NCBI GenBank assembly: GCA_027485695.1 | Contig: JAIXQO010000003.1 | Coordinates: 558,001 to 622,000 of the forward strand | From: Pseudomonadota bacterium | GTDB lineage: Bacteria > Bdellovibrionota > UBA1018 | Reading direction: 5' to 3' | DNA: 64,000 nucleotides | In this document: positions 8,253-16,133 of the stretch, piece by piece | Position numbering within the stretch: position 1 is the first letter of the stretch | Layout of the letters: every line of letters starts with the position of its first letter | Notes under the pieces: generated by a model | Told to the model about the DNA's origin: nothing | What the model saw: only the letters and a program-made list of their open reading frames with translations | Databases searched by the model: none | Translations under genes and position numbers: made by a program

Positions 8253-9290
8253 ATGAGCTTCGCTGAACGTTCTATTGTCTTGGTCGCTCTGGTTGTCTCG
8301 TTTTCGGGATGTTCGTCGGTTCGTTATTTGAGTCAAGCCGGAGTCGGGCAGATGAAACTCTGGAACCGGTCAGTTCCCCTGAGCGAAGCTCTGAAAGATT
8401 CGCGCTTGAGTGTCGAAGAGCGCTCTCTCATCGAGCAGGTCCCGTCGATTCGCTCATTTGCAGAAACACAAGGACTTAAGGGCACTCAATCCTACCGTAA
8501 GTTCGTCAAACTCGATCAATCATGCGTCGTCTATGCCGTTTCCGCCTGCGCGGAACTGAAATTTGAGCCACATACCTGGAGTTTTCCCATCGCGGGCACA
8601 GTTCCTTATCTTGGGTTTTTCAAAGAGCAAGACGCCCGTGATTACGCTGCAGACCTCAAACAAGACACGGCTCAAGACGTCAGCGTTCGCTGCGTTCCGG
8701 CGTTTTCTACGTTGGGCTGGTTCGATGACCCGCTACTCTCAAGTATGATGGAGAGCGGTCCGGAGGGTATCGGGTACCTCGCGGAAACGATCCTGCACGA
8801 GAGTTTCCACGCGACTCTTTATATTCAGGATCAGAGTCCGTTTAACGAGGGCGTAGCAGATTTCGTCGGAGAAGGGTTAGCGAGGGTCTACCTTCGGGAG
8901 AACGAGTCGCGTTTGCCGGGGGCGCTGCAGGCATATGAGGCGAGTATCGCCCAGGGCGTTGAGTACCGAAAATCGCTCAAGCAACTTGCCCAATCACTTG
9001 AGGCAGTTTATGCATCGAAGGATTCCGACGACAATAAGCGCGCCAAGAAGTCGGAATTGATTGCGAGATTTAAGCAGTCGAAATCAGTTAGTCGAGAAAT
9101 CAATAACGCCTATCTTGCTCAGTTCCTGACTTATACGAGGGAGAGTGAGGCGTTCGAAACTCATTTCAAAAAGTGCGGCTCCGACTGGAGAAGGTTCCTT
9201 TCCTCTCTCAGTCGGATTCGAAGGGAGTCGTTTCGAGAACCGCAGCAGGAGACGCTTGCTCCTATCTTGGAGTCGCTAGACTGTAACTAG
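8253..9290 (+). CDS. Predicted lipoprotein zinc aminopeptidase (COG4324/PF10023-like)
   Basis: 345 residues. A lipobox (VVSFSGC, Cys20) predicts a lipid-anchored envelope protein. HESFH at residues 182-186 followed by FNEGVADF (about 197-204) gives the HExxH zinc site and a downstream glutamate ligand. The spacing, plus the surrounding LAETILHE and GWFDDP blocks, matches the family annotated as predicted aminopeptidase. It probably trims peptides at the cell surface or in the periplasm. It sits 30 bases after the outer-membrane barrel gene and may share its transcript. It is convergent with the lipoprotein gene that follows. Confidence 0.8.
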   Translation: MSFAERSIVLVALVVSFSGCSSVRYLSQAGVGQMKLWNRSVPLSEALKDSRLSVEERSLIEQVPSIRSFAETQGLKGTQSYRKFVKLDQSCVVYAVSACAELKFEPHTWSFPIAGTVPYLGFFKEQDARDYAADLKQDTAQDVSVRCVPAFSTLGWFDDPLLSSMMESGPEGIGYLAETILHESFHATLYIQDQSPFNEGVADFVGEGLARVYLRENESRLPGALQAYEASIAQGVEYRKSLKQLAQSLEAVYASKDSDDNKRAKKSELIARFKQSKSVSREINNAYLAQFLTYTRESEAFETHFKKCGSDWRRFLSSLSRIRRESFREPQQETLAPILESLDCN

Positions 9291-9307
9291 ATTCAGGATC
9301 TGAGAGT

Positions 9308-10051
9308 TTAGAGAGAAGTGCCGTTGGTCTGGAGGTCGAGCCGTCCATTGACCGTATGGTACTGATAGACGTCTTTGAGTGGGCAGACGTAGGTGGACAT
9401 GTTGGCTTGAGCGGCCCACACGCAATCGGATGGCCAGTAGCGGTACTGGTTCACGTAGTTCACGCACTTGTTGTAGAGGTTGCAGTAGAAGTCCGTTTGC
9501 AGCGCTTGAACCTTGATTCGGACTTGGCCGTGCCCTGGGAACAGGTATGGCGAGAAATCGACATCTTGGTAGCTGACGCCACCCGAGCAACCGGCTTGAC
9601 CATCTGGATTCAGGGTCGTGGTGATTTCTTCGGCGACTTGAGTCCAAGCGTTTCCGCTCTGGGTTTCGAGCGTCACCTTGAAGGTCGCGCAATTGTATTG
9701 AGCCGAGAAGTTCGTGTACTGAACAATGCCTTGGTTGCGAGTAGCCGCTTTGGCGCGGATACGAACGATCAGCAAGTTGTCCGTGGTGAGGTTCGGGGTC
9801 ACCGTTTTAGGCGAGGCGCCGTATACGGAGAATTCGTAAGGCTGTGCGGATGGGCCTGTGGCCGTTCCACCGTTATTAGAGCCGTCGCCAGTCGTGGTAG
9901 TCGTATTCGCTTGTGCGGCGACTTTGGTATTCTTCTTTTCGGTGACGCCTTTGGATCCGCAGCTCGATAAAGAGAGTAGGATGCAAGCGCCGAGGGTGAT
10001 GAGCCAGAGGCTCGGATGATTGAATCGGGGAAGTTTCAGTAAGCGTTTCAT
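9308..10051 (-). CDS. Lipoprotein of unknown function
   Basis: 247 residues. The basic N-terminus and hydrophobic core end in LSLSSC (lipobox Cys31). A Thr/Gly/Ala-rich linker (about 45-65) follows. The rest is predicted beta-rich, with a cysteine cluster near the C-terminus (DFYCNLYNKCVNYVNQYRYW) and a further pair after it. I do not recognise the domain. The gene is transcribed alone, divergent from the HiPIP locus. Confidence 0.7.
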   Translation of the reverse strand: MKRLLKLPRFNHPSLWLITLGACILLSLSSCGSKGVTEKKNTKVAAQANTTTTTGDGSNNGGTATGPSAQPYEFSVYGASPKTVTPNLTTDNLLIVRIRAKAATRNQGIVQYTNFSAQYNCATFKVTLETQSGNAWTQVAEEITTTLNPDGQAGCSGGVSYQDVDFSPYLFPGHGQVRIKVQALQTDFYCNLYNKCVNYVNQYRYWPSDCVWAAQANMSTYVCPLKDVYQYHTVNGRLDLQTNGTSL

Positions 10052-10451
10052 GTTCAGACTCCTAGTTAATCCTTCTCGCCCGATGACCTTCTTGGGTCGG
10101 AGAGACGGGGTTGTATACTGAGTATCTAGAGCAATCCTGGTGCCAGACCGACACCCTGCTAAGTGCCTGAAAACAGTGAATTTTATCTATTAAAAGTGTA
10201 AATAGTTTTGACAGGTGTCCAGCCACTGCTGGAGTTTCACTGTCGAAAAATCCGTCGAATCGATTTTAAGTCCTCGGTAATTACGGCTTCACACGTCGTA
10301 TTTGGATCGAGTTTTATCCATCAATTCCTTTTCCAAAATCGATGAAACGGGGGTTAAATGAAGGAAGATTTTTGTCTCGCTTAAACCATCCCTGAACCGA
10401 AATCGGTGCGCGATCTCGGTTCAGGTTTTTATCAATCATGAGGTCATGGAT
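10052..10451. other. 400-base intergenic region between the lipoprotein and HiPIP genes
   Basis: No gene of normal size is present. A TTGACA at 10208-10213 could be a -35 box for rightward transcription, but the sequence 17 bases on (GGAGTT) is a poor -10. A 17-codon frame starts at ATG 10342 and stops at 10395, at the foot of a terminator-like hairpin (10391-10430). The rest is featureless by eye. Confidence 0.5.
10391..10430 (+). terminator. Terminator-like hairpin in the HiPIP leader (possible attenuator)
   Basis: A 10-bp perfect stem (CCTGAACCGA 10391-10400 with TCGGTTCAGG 10416-10425) is followed by five T. It ends only about 10 bases before the GAGG ribosome-binding sequence of the HiPIP gene, so there is little room for a separate downstream promoter. 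Confidence 0.75.
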
Positions 10452-10841
10452 ATGAATTCGAATCGTCGCGATTTTCTGAAGCAAGGTCTTTTGGCATTAG
10501 GCTCTCTTTTCGTCATCAAAGGTGGAATCTCCTCTGTTTTTGCTGCCGATAAAAAAGCCGCAGCCAAAAAAGGCGCCGCCGCCGACAAGGCCGCTCCGCT
10601 TCCGGCTGGCCAAACCGAAGTGCCAGCGACAGACGCAGTCGTTGCAGCCATTGGTTACAAGTCGAACCCAAAGGACATCGACAAGAAGAAATACGCTCAG
10701 TACAAAGCCGATCAAAAATGCAGCAACTGCGCGCTCTATACGGCCGTGGATGGCAAAAATTGGGGTAACTGCACGATGCTCGCCGGCAAAGGCGTTGTGA
10801 ACGGCAATGGCTGGTGCGGTTCTTGGAGTAAGAAGTCCTAA
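10452..10841 (+). CDS. High-potential iron-sulfur protein (HiPIP), Tat-exported
   Basis: Small periplasmic electron carrier holding one [4Fe-4S] cluster; 129 residues. The twin-arginine signal SNRRDFLKQG plus hydrophobic stretch shows export of the folded, cofactor-loaded form. An Ala/Lys-rich linker leads to the HiPIP domain, with the four ligands in CSNCALY, GNCTML and GWCGSW, the family's C-x2-C ... C ... C order. The start at 10452 is preferred over ATG 10446 because GAGG (10440-10443) is 8 bases from the former and only 2 from the latter. Likely partners are a bc1-type complex or a terminal oxidase; neither is in the window. Confidence 0.92.
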   Translation: MNSNRRDFLKQGLLALGSLFVIKGGISSVFAADKKAAAKKGAAADKAAPLPAGQTEVPATDAVVAAIGYKSNPKDIDKKKYAQYKADQKCSNCALYTAVDGKNWGNCTMLAGKGVVNGNGWCGSWSKKS

Positions 10842-10872
10842 CTCTGACCGGTCTAGATCGATCAATATTCGG

Positions 10873-10905
10873 CCCCACTGTCACCTCGTTGACAGTGGGG
10901 TTTTT
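10873..10905 (+). terminator. Intrinsic terminator after the HiPIP gene
   Basis: An 11-bp perfect stem (10873-10883 with 10890-10900, loop of 6) is followed by TTTTTCTTTT. Confidence 0.93.
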
Positions 10906-10943
10906 CTTTTAATGGGGCGGCTTCGTCAGTCGATGAGCAATGA

Positions 10944-11945
10944 ATGATGCTCGTATGGTGGTGGCTATTTTCTGTCAGCGTCTCCTGGGGGGTTGAGGTG
11001 GGAGCGCCGTCTATCTGTTCTCCGCAACCCAGCGTGTTTCGTTCACCGTCGTCCGAGGTGCAGAATCAGGCGCGAGAGACTTCATTTAGTTTTTTTGGTT
11101 TTAGTGACGGTTGCCAAGCGTTTCGTGAACGATCTTCAGACGGCTTTAGAGAAGCCATGGTCTACCTCAAGAAACGTTTGCGCGAAGAAGATCTCGACGT
11201 TGAGGTTTTTCCGGTGATTTTTGCTCAGCTGGCGAATGAGTCCGGTTACGGAACCTCTTACGCTGCCCAGACTTACAACAATCTCGGCGGTTGGTATCAG
11301 TCAGGCCACACATCGGGTTACCGAACTTTTGGATCCACTCGGGAGTTCATCGATGAATTCATCGCCTATGTGAACGGACCGAAGTTCAGCGGTCAGTGTG
11401 TAGAAAAAAAACCTTCGATACTCAGTCGATTTAGCCGCGCGAAAACTTACGTGAAATGTATCTTGAGCGGCGCTCCGGACTGGCAAGAATGCGTGCTGAG
11501 TAATCGCACGTCCGGAAAAAACTGCTACTGCGCGAGTGCTTGCTCGGAGCTCTATCGTTTACCTCGATATGATTCAGAAGCCAATCTGCCGGATTATGGG
11601 CGTCCTTACGGAGTCTGGAAAAACTATCAGATTGGTCTGGCGCTTCTCGACGATTCCGAAGATTGCGGATTCCGGATCGAAGATTCGATCGTGAATCCGC
11701 GAACGACCGTCGTGGTCACCGGAAACCGCGGAAGTCTGCGAGCGGCTCCTCGATTGATATCGGTTGCGGAGGCGAGAGCGGGCGCGCTTCCGGGATGTCA
11801 ACCGGATGAGCCTTGGCCTCCCGTTGGACGAGCGTGCGCCCAGGCGAGTCGTCGAGACACCTTTTGTTCGGGCAAGTATTCCTGCTATTGCCAATACAAT
11901 AGTGCGCGGCAGTTGGTTTCAAACTGCTACGATGTGGGCCGTTGA
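10944..11945 (+). CDS. Secreted glucosaminidase/lysozyme-like protein with Cys-rich C-terminus
   Basis: 333 residues with a signal peptide (hydrophobic to about residue 17). The central region VIFAQLANESGYGTSYAAQTYNNLGG (described here in parts: ANESGYGTS, then YNNLGG) matches the catalytic block of the N-acetylglucosaminidase fold (GH73, Bax/FlgJ-type), in which the Glu of the ESG motif is catalytic. It probably cleaves peptidoglycan glycan strands in the periplasm. The last 110 residues carry many cysteines (CQPD, CAQ, FCSGKYSCYCQY) and form an unknown extra domain. The 3' end overlaps the convergent GT87 gene by 27 bases. Confidence 0.7.
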   Translation: MMLVWWWLFSVSVSWGVEVGAPSICSPQPSVFRSPSSEVQNQARETSFSFFGFSDGCQAFRERSSDGFREAMVYLKKRLREEDLDVEVFPVIFAQLANESGYGTSYAAQTYNNLGGWYQSGHTSGYRTFGSTREFIDEFIAYVNGPKFSGQCVEKKPSILSRFSRAKTYVKCILSGAPDWQECVLSNRTSGKNCYCASACSELYRLPRYDSEANLPDYGRPYGVWKNYQIGLALLDDSEDCGFRIEDSIVNPRTTVVVTGNRGSLRAAPRLISVAEARAGALPGCQPDEPWPPVGRACAQASRRDTFCSGKYSCYCQYNSARQLVSNCYDVGR

Positions 11946-13154
11946 TGGTTGAGCGGTCGATTGTCTGAGTGCCGCCCGAAACAAAATAAACGCGAATCCG
12001 AGCTCTATTAAGAACCTCTTTTGAGAAAAGAGGAATGATGCCACGGTCTGCGTATCGCGATTTTGTCCTCCGAGCCCGCTCAGTACGATCAGTGCGATCC
12101 CGAACCAAGCTTCTCGTCGATAATGGGATCGCTTTTGGATTTCGCGGACTGAATACTCGAGCCAAAGTAAGGACGGCCAGATCAGCGCGATCAGATTGTA
12201 ATCTTTGTTACGAGGGAGTGCGAGCGAGAACGCGACCCAGAGCACCGACGCCTGCCATTCGCGGGAGAGGGTTTGTAGTGTTTTTCTGTAGTAGAGGAGT
12301 AGTGCTCCGATTCCCAAAGACGAGAGCCAGCCGAGTGGTTGCCATACCTCGGTCTTTAGTCCCAGAAAGTCGTGAGTCAGCCGAAAGAAAAAATAGGGAA
12401 ACGATTGGTGGCTGAAATCCTGGTTTTTCCAGGCCATCACGTCCATCTGCGGAATCTGACGAAATAGGGCGAGGTATGCATGGGACTCGCCTTGAAATGA
12501 GAAATAGAGGATGGCGAGCGAAACGGCGAAAAAACCTGCATACATTCCGACCATTCGTCGCGTGAGATTTTTTTCAGCGACGAACCACGCAAACGCATAA
12601 CCCAGCGGTAGCATTTTAAAACTTGCGCCGTAACCGATCGCAGCCAGAGCAGGTGCAAGCCGTTCACGACTCCAGAGCATTGTTCCTGCGAGCAGGAGTG
12701 ACCATTCGAGGGTGACGAAATTCCCGTTCCAAAAGTCCAACAAAACTGGTCGTCCCCAACTCAGAAATACCACTGCCAGTACAACGAACGTCGGAAGTGT
12801 TGTCCTGAACCTGCGCAAACAGCTCGTCGTCGCGAGAACGATCACAAAAGTTTTCAAGCCTAGCCAGATCGCGGTTGCGTTTGAGAGTGAGAAATACGCC
12901 GCCCAAAAGACCGAGTACATTGCGGTCGCCGGATAGAGCCAGAGAAGGGGAGGGTGTTCCGAAATTGTAAGCGGCGGATAGAGTGATCCGTCCTGCAACC
13001 AAATCCGGGCAGCCTCCCAGAATACGGCAAAATCTAGGTGAGCTGTTCCGATGGCGTTCGCGCAGACGTAGAGTTTGAAACCGATCCACGCGAATATGCA
13101 GATGGAGAGGAAGATATGCAGCTGACGAGAGCGCAGAAACGGGAGGAATGCCAC
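11919..13154 (-). CDS. Integral-membrane glycosyltransferase, GT87 family (DUF2029-like)
   Basis: About 411 residues from GTG 13154, preceded by TAGGA. The open frame runs further upstream into the polyferredoxin gene, so the longer form is rejected. About ten transmembrane segments are visible. The first periplasmic loop has AHLDFAVFWEAARIWLQDG...LYPP, the D-F-x-V-F/Y-x-x-A-x-x-x-L-x-G-x-x-L-Y-P signature of polyprenyl-phosphate-mannose-type GT87 enzymes, with the catalytic Asp near its start. Further on come WNGNF and GYGASFKMLP, also typical. It probably transfers a lipid-linked sugar to an envelope glycan; the acceptor is unknown. It is 24 bases downstream of the polyferredoxin stop and likely co-transcribed. 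Confidence 0.75.
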   Translation of the reverse strand: MAFLPFLRSRQLHIFLSICIFAWIGFKLYVCANAIGTAHLDFAVFWEAARIWLQDGSLYPPLTISEHPPLLWLYPATAMYSVFWAAYFSLSNATAIWLGLKTFVIVLATTSCLRRFRTTLPTFVVLAVVFLSWGRPVLLDFWNGNFVTLEWSLLLAGTMLWSRERLAPALAAIGYGASFKMLPLGYAFAWFVAEKNLTRRMVGMYAGFFAVSLAILYFSFQGESHAYLALFRQIPQMDVMAWKNQDFSHQSFPYFFFRLTHDFLGLKTEVWQPLGWLSSLGIGALLLYYRKTLQTLSREWQASVLWVAFSLALPRNKDYNLIALIWPSLLWLEYSVREIQKRSHYRREAWFGIALIVLSGLGGQNRDTQTVASFLFSQKRFLIELGFAFILFRAALRQSTAQPSTAHIVAV

Positions 13155-13177
13155 GATTCCTAGGTTCTCGCCTTTTA

Positions 13178-14758
13178 TCAGGAATTTTTCAATGATTCGA
13201 TGAATGACGTCGGAGTGGCTCGTCCTTGCGAGGTGGTCGTCATCGCCGGAGTGCCAAATACGATCTGGTTGCAGGAGTTTTCGCAAGCACCGCAGCCGAC
13301 GCAGGCCTCGAGCTTGACGTGCAGAGGACGGGTTGGCGTGAGTCCCGTCGGAGCGATTTCTTCGCTTCCGACCATGGCAACGCCCCATTTGTGCTGATTC
13401 TCTGGATTGGGTTCCCAGCCTTTTTTGAATTCAATAGCGTTCGTCGGGCAGACTCGCACGCATTCCGAACAGAACTTGCCTTCGGTATAGGAGATACAAG
13501 AAGCGGCATTGAATACGGCGGTTCCCGCTTTGAATTTGTATTTGTCCTCGATCTTATATTTTAGGATCGCGTCAGTCGGGCAGGCGACTGAGCAGGCATT
13601 GCACCCTTCTTTGCAAGGCGCCTCAAGGGGTGTCATGACCGGCGTCCAGAGCGAACGTAAACCGTTCTCGAGTCCAGATGGTTTGAGTGTGCCGGTCGGG
13701 CAAGCCTTCATGCATTCACCACAGCGGATGCAGCTCGTGAGAAAGTCGCTCTCCTCTCGCGACATGGGTGGACGAAGGAGGTGTTTGGAGCTACCAGGCG
13801 TTCCAGCCTCGAGTCGCATGAGTGGGGCGGTTGCGAGTGTGGCCACGGTGTTTGCCACGAATGCGCGTCGATCGAGCTCCACGACTTGGCCGTGTTGGTC
13901 GTTAGCTTGAAAAGGAGAGCGAATCGCAAAAAAGTTAGCGTCAACCGGGCATACATCGGAGCAGACGAAACATTTCACGCACTCGGACTCGGTGTAGACT
14001 TCTGCGTTCTTGAAATCGATAGCGCCGGTCGGGCAATTCGCCGAGCAAATATTGCAATGAATGCACTGGGCGGTTTCGCGACGGAGCATCGAGTAACGAG
14101 ATGTGGTCGCAAGATACGCGCCGAGCGGGCAGGCCGTACGGCACCAGATCCGCGAGACCTTGGTCGTGTAGAACATGATGCCGATGAACAGAAACAGCGA
14201 ACTGTAGCTGATGAAATAGCCGAGGTACTTGGGGTTTTCACCCACCGACCATTGCAGAGGAACGGAACTTCGTCCGAACGGTTGCAGTACCGCGGCCGCC
14301 ACGCGGGTGAGGAGTACGACGGGATCCAAGCCAATCAGCGGACTGAATGAACCGAAGATCGCGAAAATCAGGATTGCGCCTAAGATATAGAATTTGGCTC
14401 GATACCATTTCGGAGATGGACCGAAGTGGCGGAGTTTGAAAAACGACATGACCCAAGAAGTGAAGTCAAACAACGCGCCGAGAGGGCAGACCCATCCGCA
14501 GAATACGCGCCCGAGAATGAGGCTTACGGCCAAGGTGACGAAGCCCAGCAGAAGTATGGTGACTCCGACTCGCATCCCTCCCATGACGACTGTCATGACG
14601 AGTGGGTCGATTCGCAAGAACAACGAGACAGGGATAGTTTTTGCGATCGCGCTTTGCATCGGGTAGTGGGTCGCGTAGATGAGCGCTACCCAAAGCGCAA
14701 AAAGCGATGTCTGAACAGCGATGCGAACTTTTCGAGTCGGAACACCCAGAAGAGCCAT
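13178..14758 (-). CDS. Polyferredoxin: NapH-type membrane domain fused to NapG-type ferredoxin domain
   Basis: 526 residues. The N-terminal half has about five transmembrane segments with two C-x3-C-P motifs (CGWVCPLGA, CRTACPLGA), as in NapH/NosR/CcoG quinol-linked proteins, followed by two ferredoxin motifs (CIHCNICSANCP, CVKCFVCSDVCP). Residues about 290-310 hold DRRAFVANTVATLA, which resembles a twin-arginine signal at the join. The C-terminal half has four further cluster sets (CIRCGECMKACP, CKEGCNACSVACP, CSECVRVCP with an upstream Cys, CVGCGACENSC), as in NapG/MauM. It should move electrons from quinol toward the periplasm. No nap, nos or mau catalytic gene is nearby, so the terminal partner is unknown. 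Confidence 0.85.
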   Translation of the reverse strand: MALLGVPTRKVRIAVQTSLFALWVALIYATHYPMQSAIAKTIPVSLFLRIDPLVMTVVMGGMRVGVTILLLGFVTLAVSLILGRVFCGWVCPLGALFDFTSWVMSFFKLRHFGPSPKWYRAKFYILGAILIFAIFGSFSPLIGLDPVVLLTRVAAAVLQPFGRSSVPLQWSVGENPKYLGYFISYSSLFLFIGIMFYTTKVSRIWCRTACPLGAYLATTSRYSMLRRETAQCIHCNICSANCPTGAIDFKNAEVYTESECVKCFVCSDVCPVDANFFAIRSPFQANDQHGQVVELDRRAFVANTVATLATAPLMRLEAGTPGSSKHLLRPPMSREESDFLTSCIRCGECMKACPTGTLKPSGLENGLRSLWTPVMTPLEAPCKEGCNACSVACPTDAILKYKIEDKYKFKAGTAVFNAASCISYTEGKFCSECVRVCPTNAIEFKKGWEPNPENQHKWGVAMVGSEEIAPTGLTPTRPLHVKLEACVGCGACENSCNQIVFGTPAMTTTSQGRATPTSFIESLKNS

Positions 14759-14762
14759 GATT

Positions 14763-15347
14763 CTATGCTCCTTTCTGCGGTGGTTGAGGCCCGGACTTCT
14801 GATTCTGTTTGAGATCAGAGAAGAATTGATCCGCTTCCATGCGCTTTCGATTGCCGCCGCGCCTTGGGACCGGCAGTAAATGGAGTCCGAGCAAAAACAA
14901 GGTCATCACCGGAAGCAATAACCAGAGTGGTGAGCGATCGAAAAGATAAGGATTAAAGCTATCCGCCTCGGCTCCGAGATCGAGCGCGACTTCTTCGCCT
15001 TCGGCGACGACCGCACCGCTCGATAAGTCGACCGCGCTTTCGGTTTGTTCGGTGGATTTTATTTCGACGGCTTTTTCTTCTGCTACGGGTTCAGGTTCAG
15101 GCGCAGGCGCAGGTCGAGGAGGAGGGGTGATGACGGGTATTTTGGCTCGCTTAGGCGCAAGAGCTGGTTGAGCGGTCGGTTTGATCGAAGGTCTGGTCGA
15201 GGTTACGACGCCGCTTTTTTTCTTGGCTGCTGGTTTTGTCACGGTCTGTGTTCTGTTTACGGAGTTCGCGAGTTTACGTTTTACCGAAGAATCATCTCGG
15301 GCATGCGTCGAAGGGAGAAGAAGTGCCAGAAGGAGCAGCGCATTCAT
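14763..15347 (-). CDS. Proline-rich protein with signal sequence and C-terminal membrane segment
   Basis: 194 residues from ATG 15347, chosen because it gives a compact signal peptide (MNALLLLALLLPSTHA); ATG 15377 and the longer frame to 15479 run into the divergent gene. A Lys/Thr/Pro-rich and Pro/Glu-rich stretch (PPPRPAPAPEPEPV) is followed by an acidic segment, one transmembrane helix (about residues 145-165, LWLLLPVMTLFLLGLHLL) and a basic tail. The stop lies 4 bases before the start of the polyferredoxin gene, so the two are almost certainly co-transcribed. It may be a periplasm-spanning partner of the electron-transfer protein; no family is recognised. Confidence 0.65.
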   Translation of the reverse strand: MNALLLLALLLPSTHARDDSSVKRKLANSVNRTQTVTKPAAKKKSGVVTSTRPSIKPTAQPALAPKRAKIPVITPPPRPAPAPEPEPVAEEKAVEIKSTEQTESAVDLSSGAVVAEGEEVALDLGAEADSFNPYLFDRSPLWLLLPVMTLFLLGLHLLPVPRRGGNRKRMEADQFFSDLKQNQKSGPQPPQKGA

Positions 15348-15461
15348 TATCTTTGAATTGTATAATAAGAAGCGCATTTTGGAACCCCAATCGGGGATGT
15401 CAAAAAAAGAACGCACGAAAGCCTCTCGCGCTTTTGAAATCACGGAGGTAAACTCGGATTT

Positions 15462-16073
15462 ATGTCGGAGTCGACTCATCGAAAACGGATTGGCGATTTC
15501 CTCGTCGAGCGCGGAATGCTTCGCGAGGAATCGATCGATCAGATCCTAGAATACTGCGAAGCGAAGCAGCTGCGCTTCGGTGAGGCGGCTCTTGAACTTG
15601 GGCTCATTTCCGCGGATGAGCTGAAAGAAGCGCTCGCTACCCCTTATCATCGCGAGATCGTATTTCATCTGGAGAGTCGGTATTTTCCGCTCGATACCAA
15701 GGAAGTGATCCCATTGGATCGCATCATTGAGTTCGGCGTGCTCCCGCTCGGTAAGAAGAAGATCACGAAATGGTTCACTCATAAGCTTCGACTCAACGTC
15801 GGTACGTTGAGTCCCGAAAATCCGACCTTTGAGGATTGGTGGCTGACTCGCCCCGAAGAGGAGCGTGATGCCTATGAGCTCGAGTTTTTCCAGGTTTTGC
15901 CCGGGCCATTCTTAGAGGTCCTAAAGGACCATTTCGGTACCACTGAATCTTCGATCAAGTCTGCCTTGGCTACGAGCCGGGTATCAGAGGTCCTCCGCGA
16001 CTATATTGAGCGGGCTGACGAGATCTTGGTCGATAACGACTCGGCCCGCAAGGGTGCTGGTACCTCGGGGTAG
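15462..16073 (+). CDS. Stand-alone MshEN / GspE N-terminal-domain protein
   Basis: 203 residues, cytoplasmic, no signal. Residues about 8-60 (IGDFLVERGML, then LRFGEAALELGLISADEL) match the type II secretion/pilus ATPase N-terminal domain (PF05157, MshEN), which in MshE binds cyclic di-GMP through R-[LI]-G-x-x-[LI]-[LI] motifs; here that motif reads RFGEAAL. No ATPase domain follows. The remaining 140 residues, with a conserved-looking WWLTRPEEE segment, are unknown. ACGGAGG precedes the ATG. It is divergent from the proline-rich protein gene. Confidence 0.7.
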   Translation: MSESTHRKRIGDFLVERGMLREESIDQILEYCEAKQLRFGEAALELGLISADELKEALATPYHREIVFHLESRYFPLDTKEVIPLDRIIEFGVLPLGKKKITKWFTHKLRLNVGTLSPENPTFEDWWLTRPEEERDAYELEFFQVLPGPFLEVLKDHFGTTESSIKSALATSRVSEVLRDYIERADEILVDNDSARKGAGTSG

Positions 16074-16133
16074 TTGATATTAAACCAATTAAGTATAATT
16101 TAGGTCCTGGGTGTTTTTTGCCGATGAGCATTT

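Noticed and set aside
10342-10395. 17-codon frame in the HiPIP leader
   Set aside because: No clear ribosome-binding site and no amino-acid run that would suit classical attenuation; kept only as a possibility in the attenuator finding.
11919-13388. Longer form of the GT87 glycosyltransferase starting at 13388
   Set aside because: The extra N-terminus is antisense-like low-quality sequence overlapping the polyferredoxin gene by more than 200 bases; GTG 13154 gives a normal membrane start.
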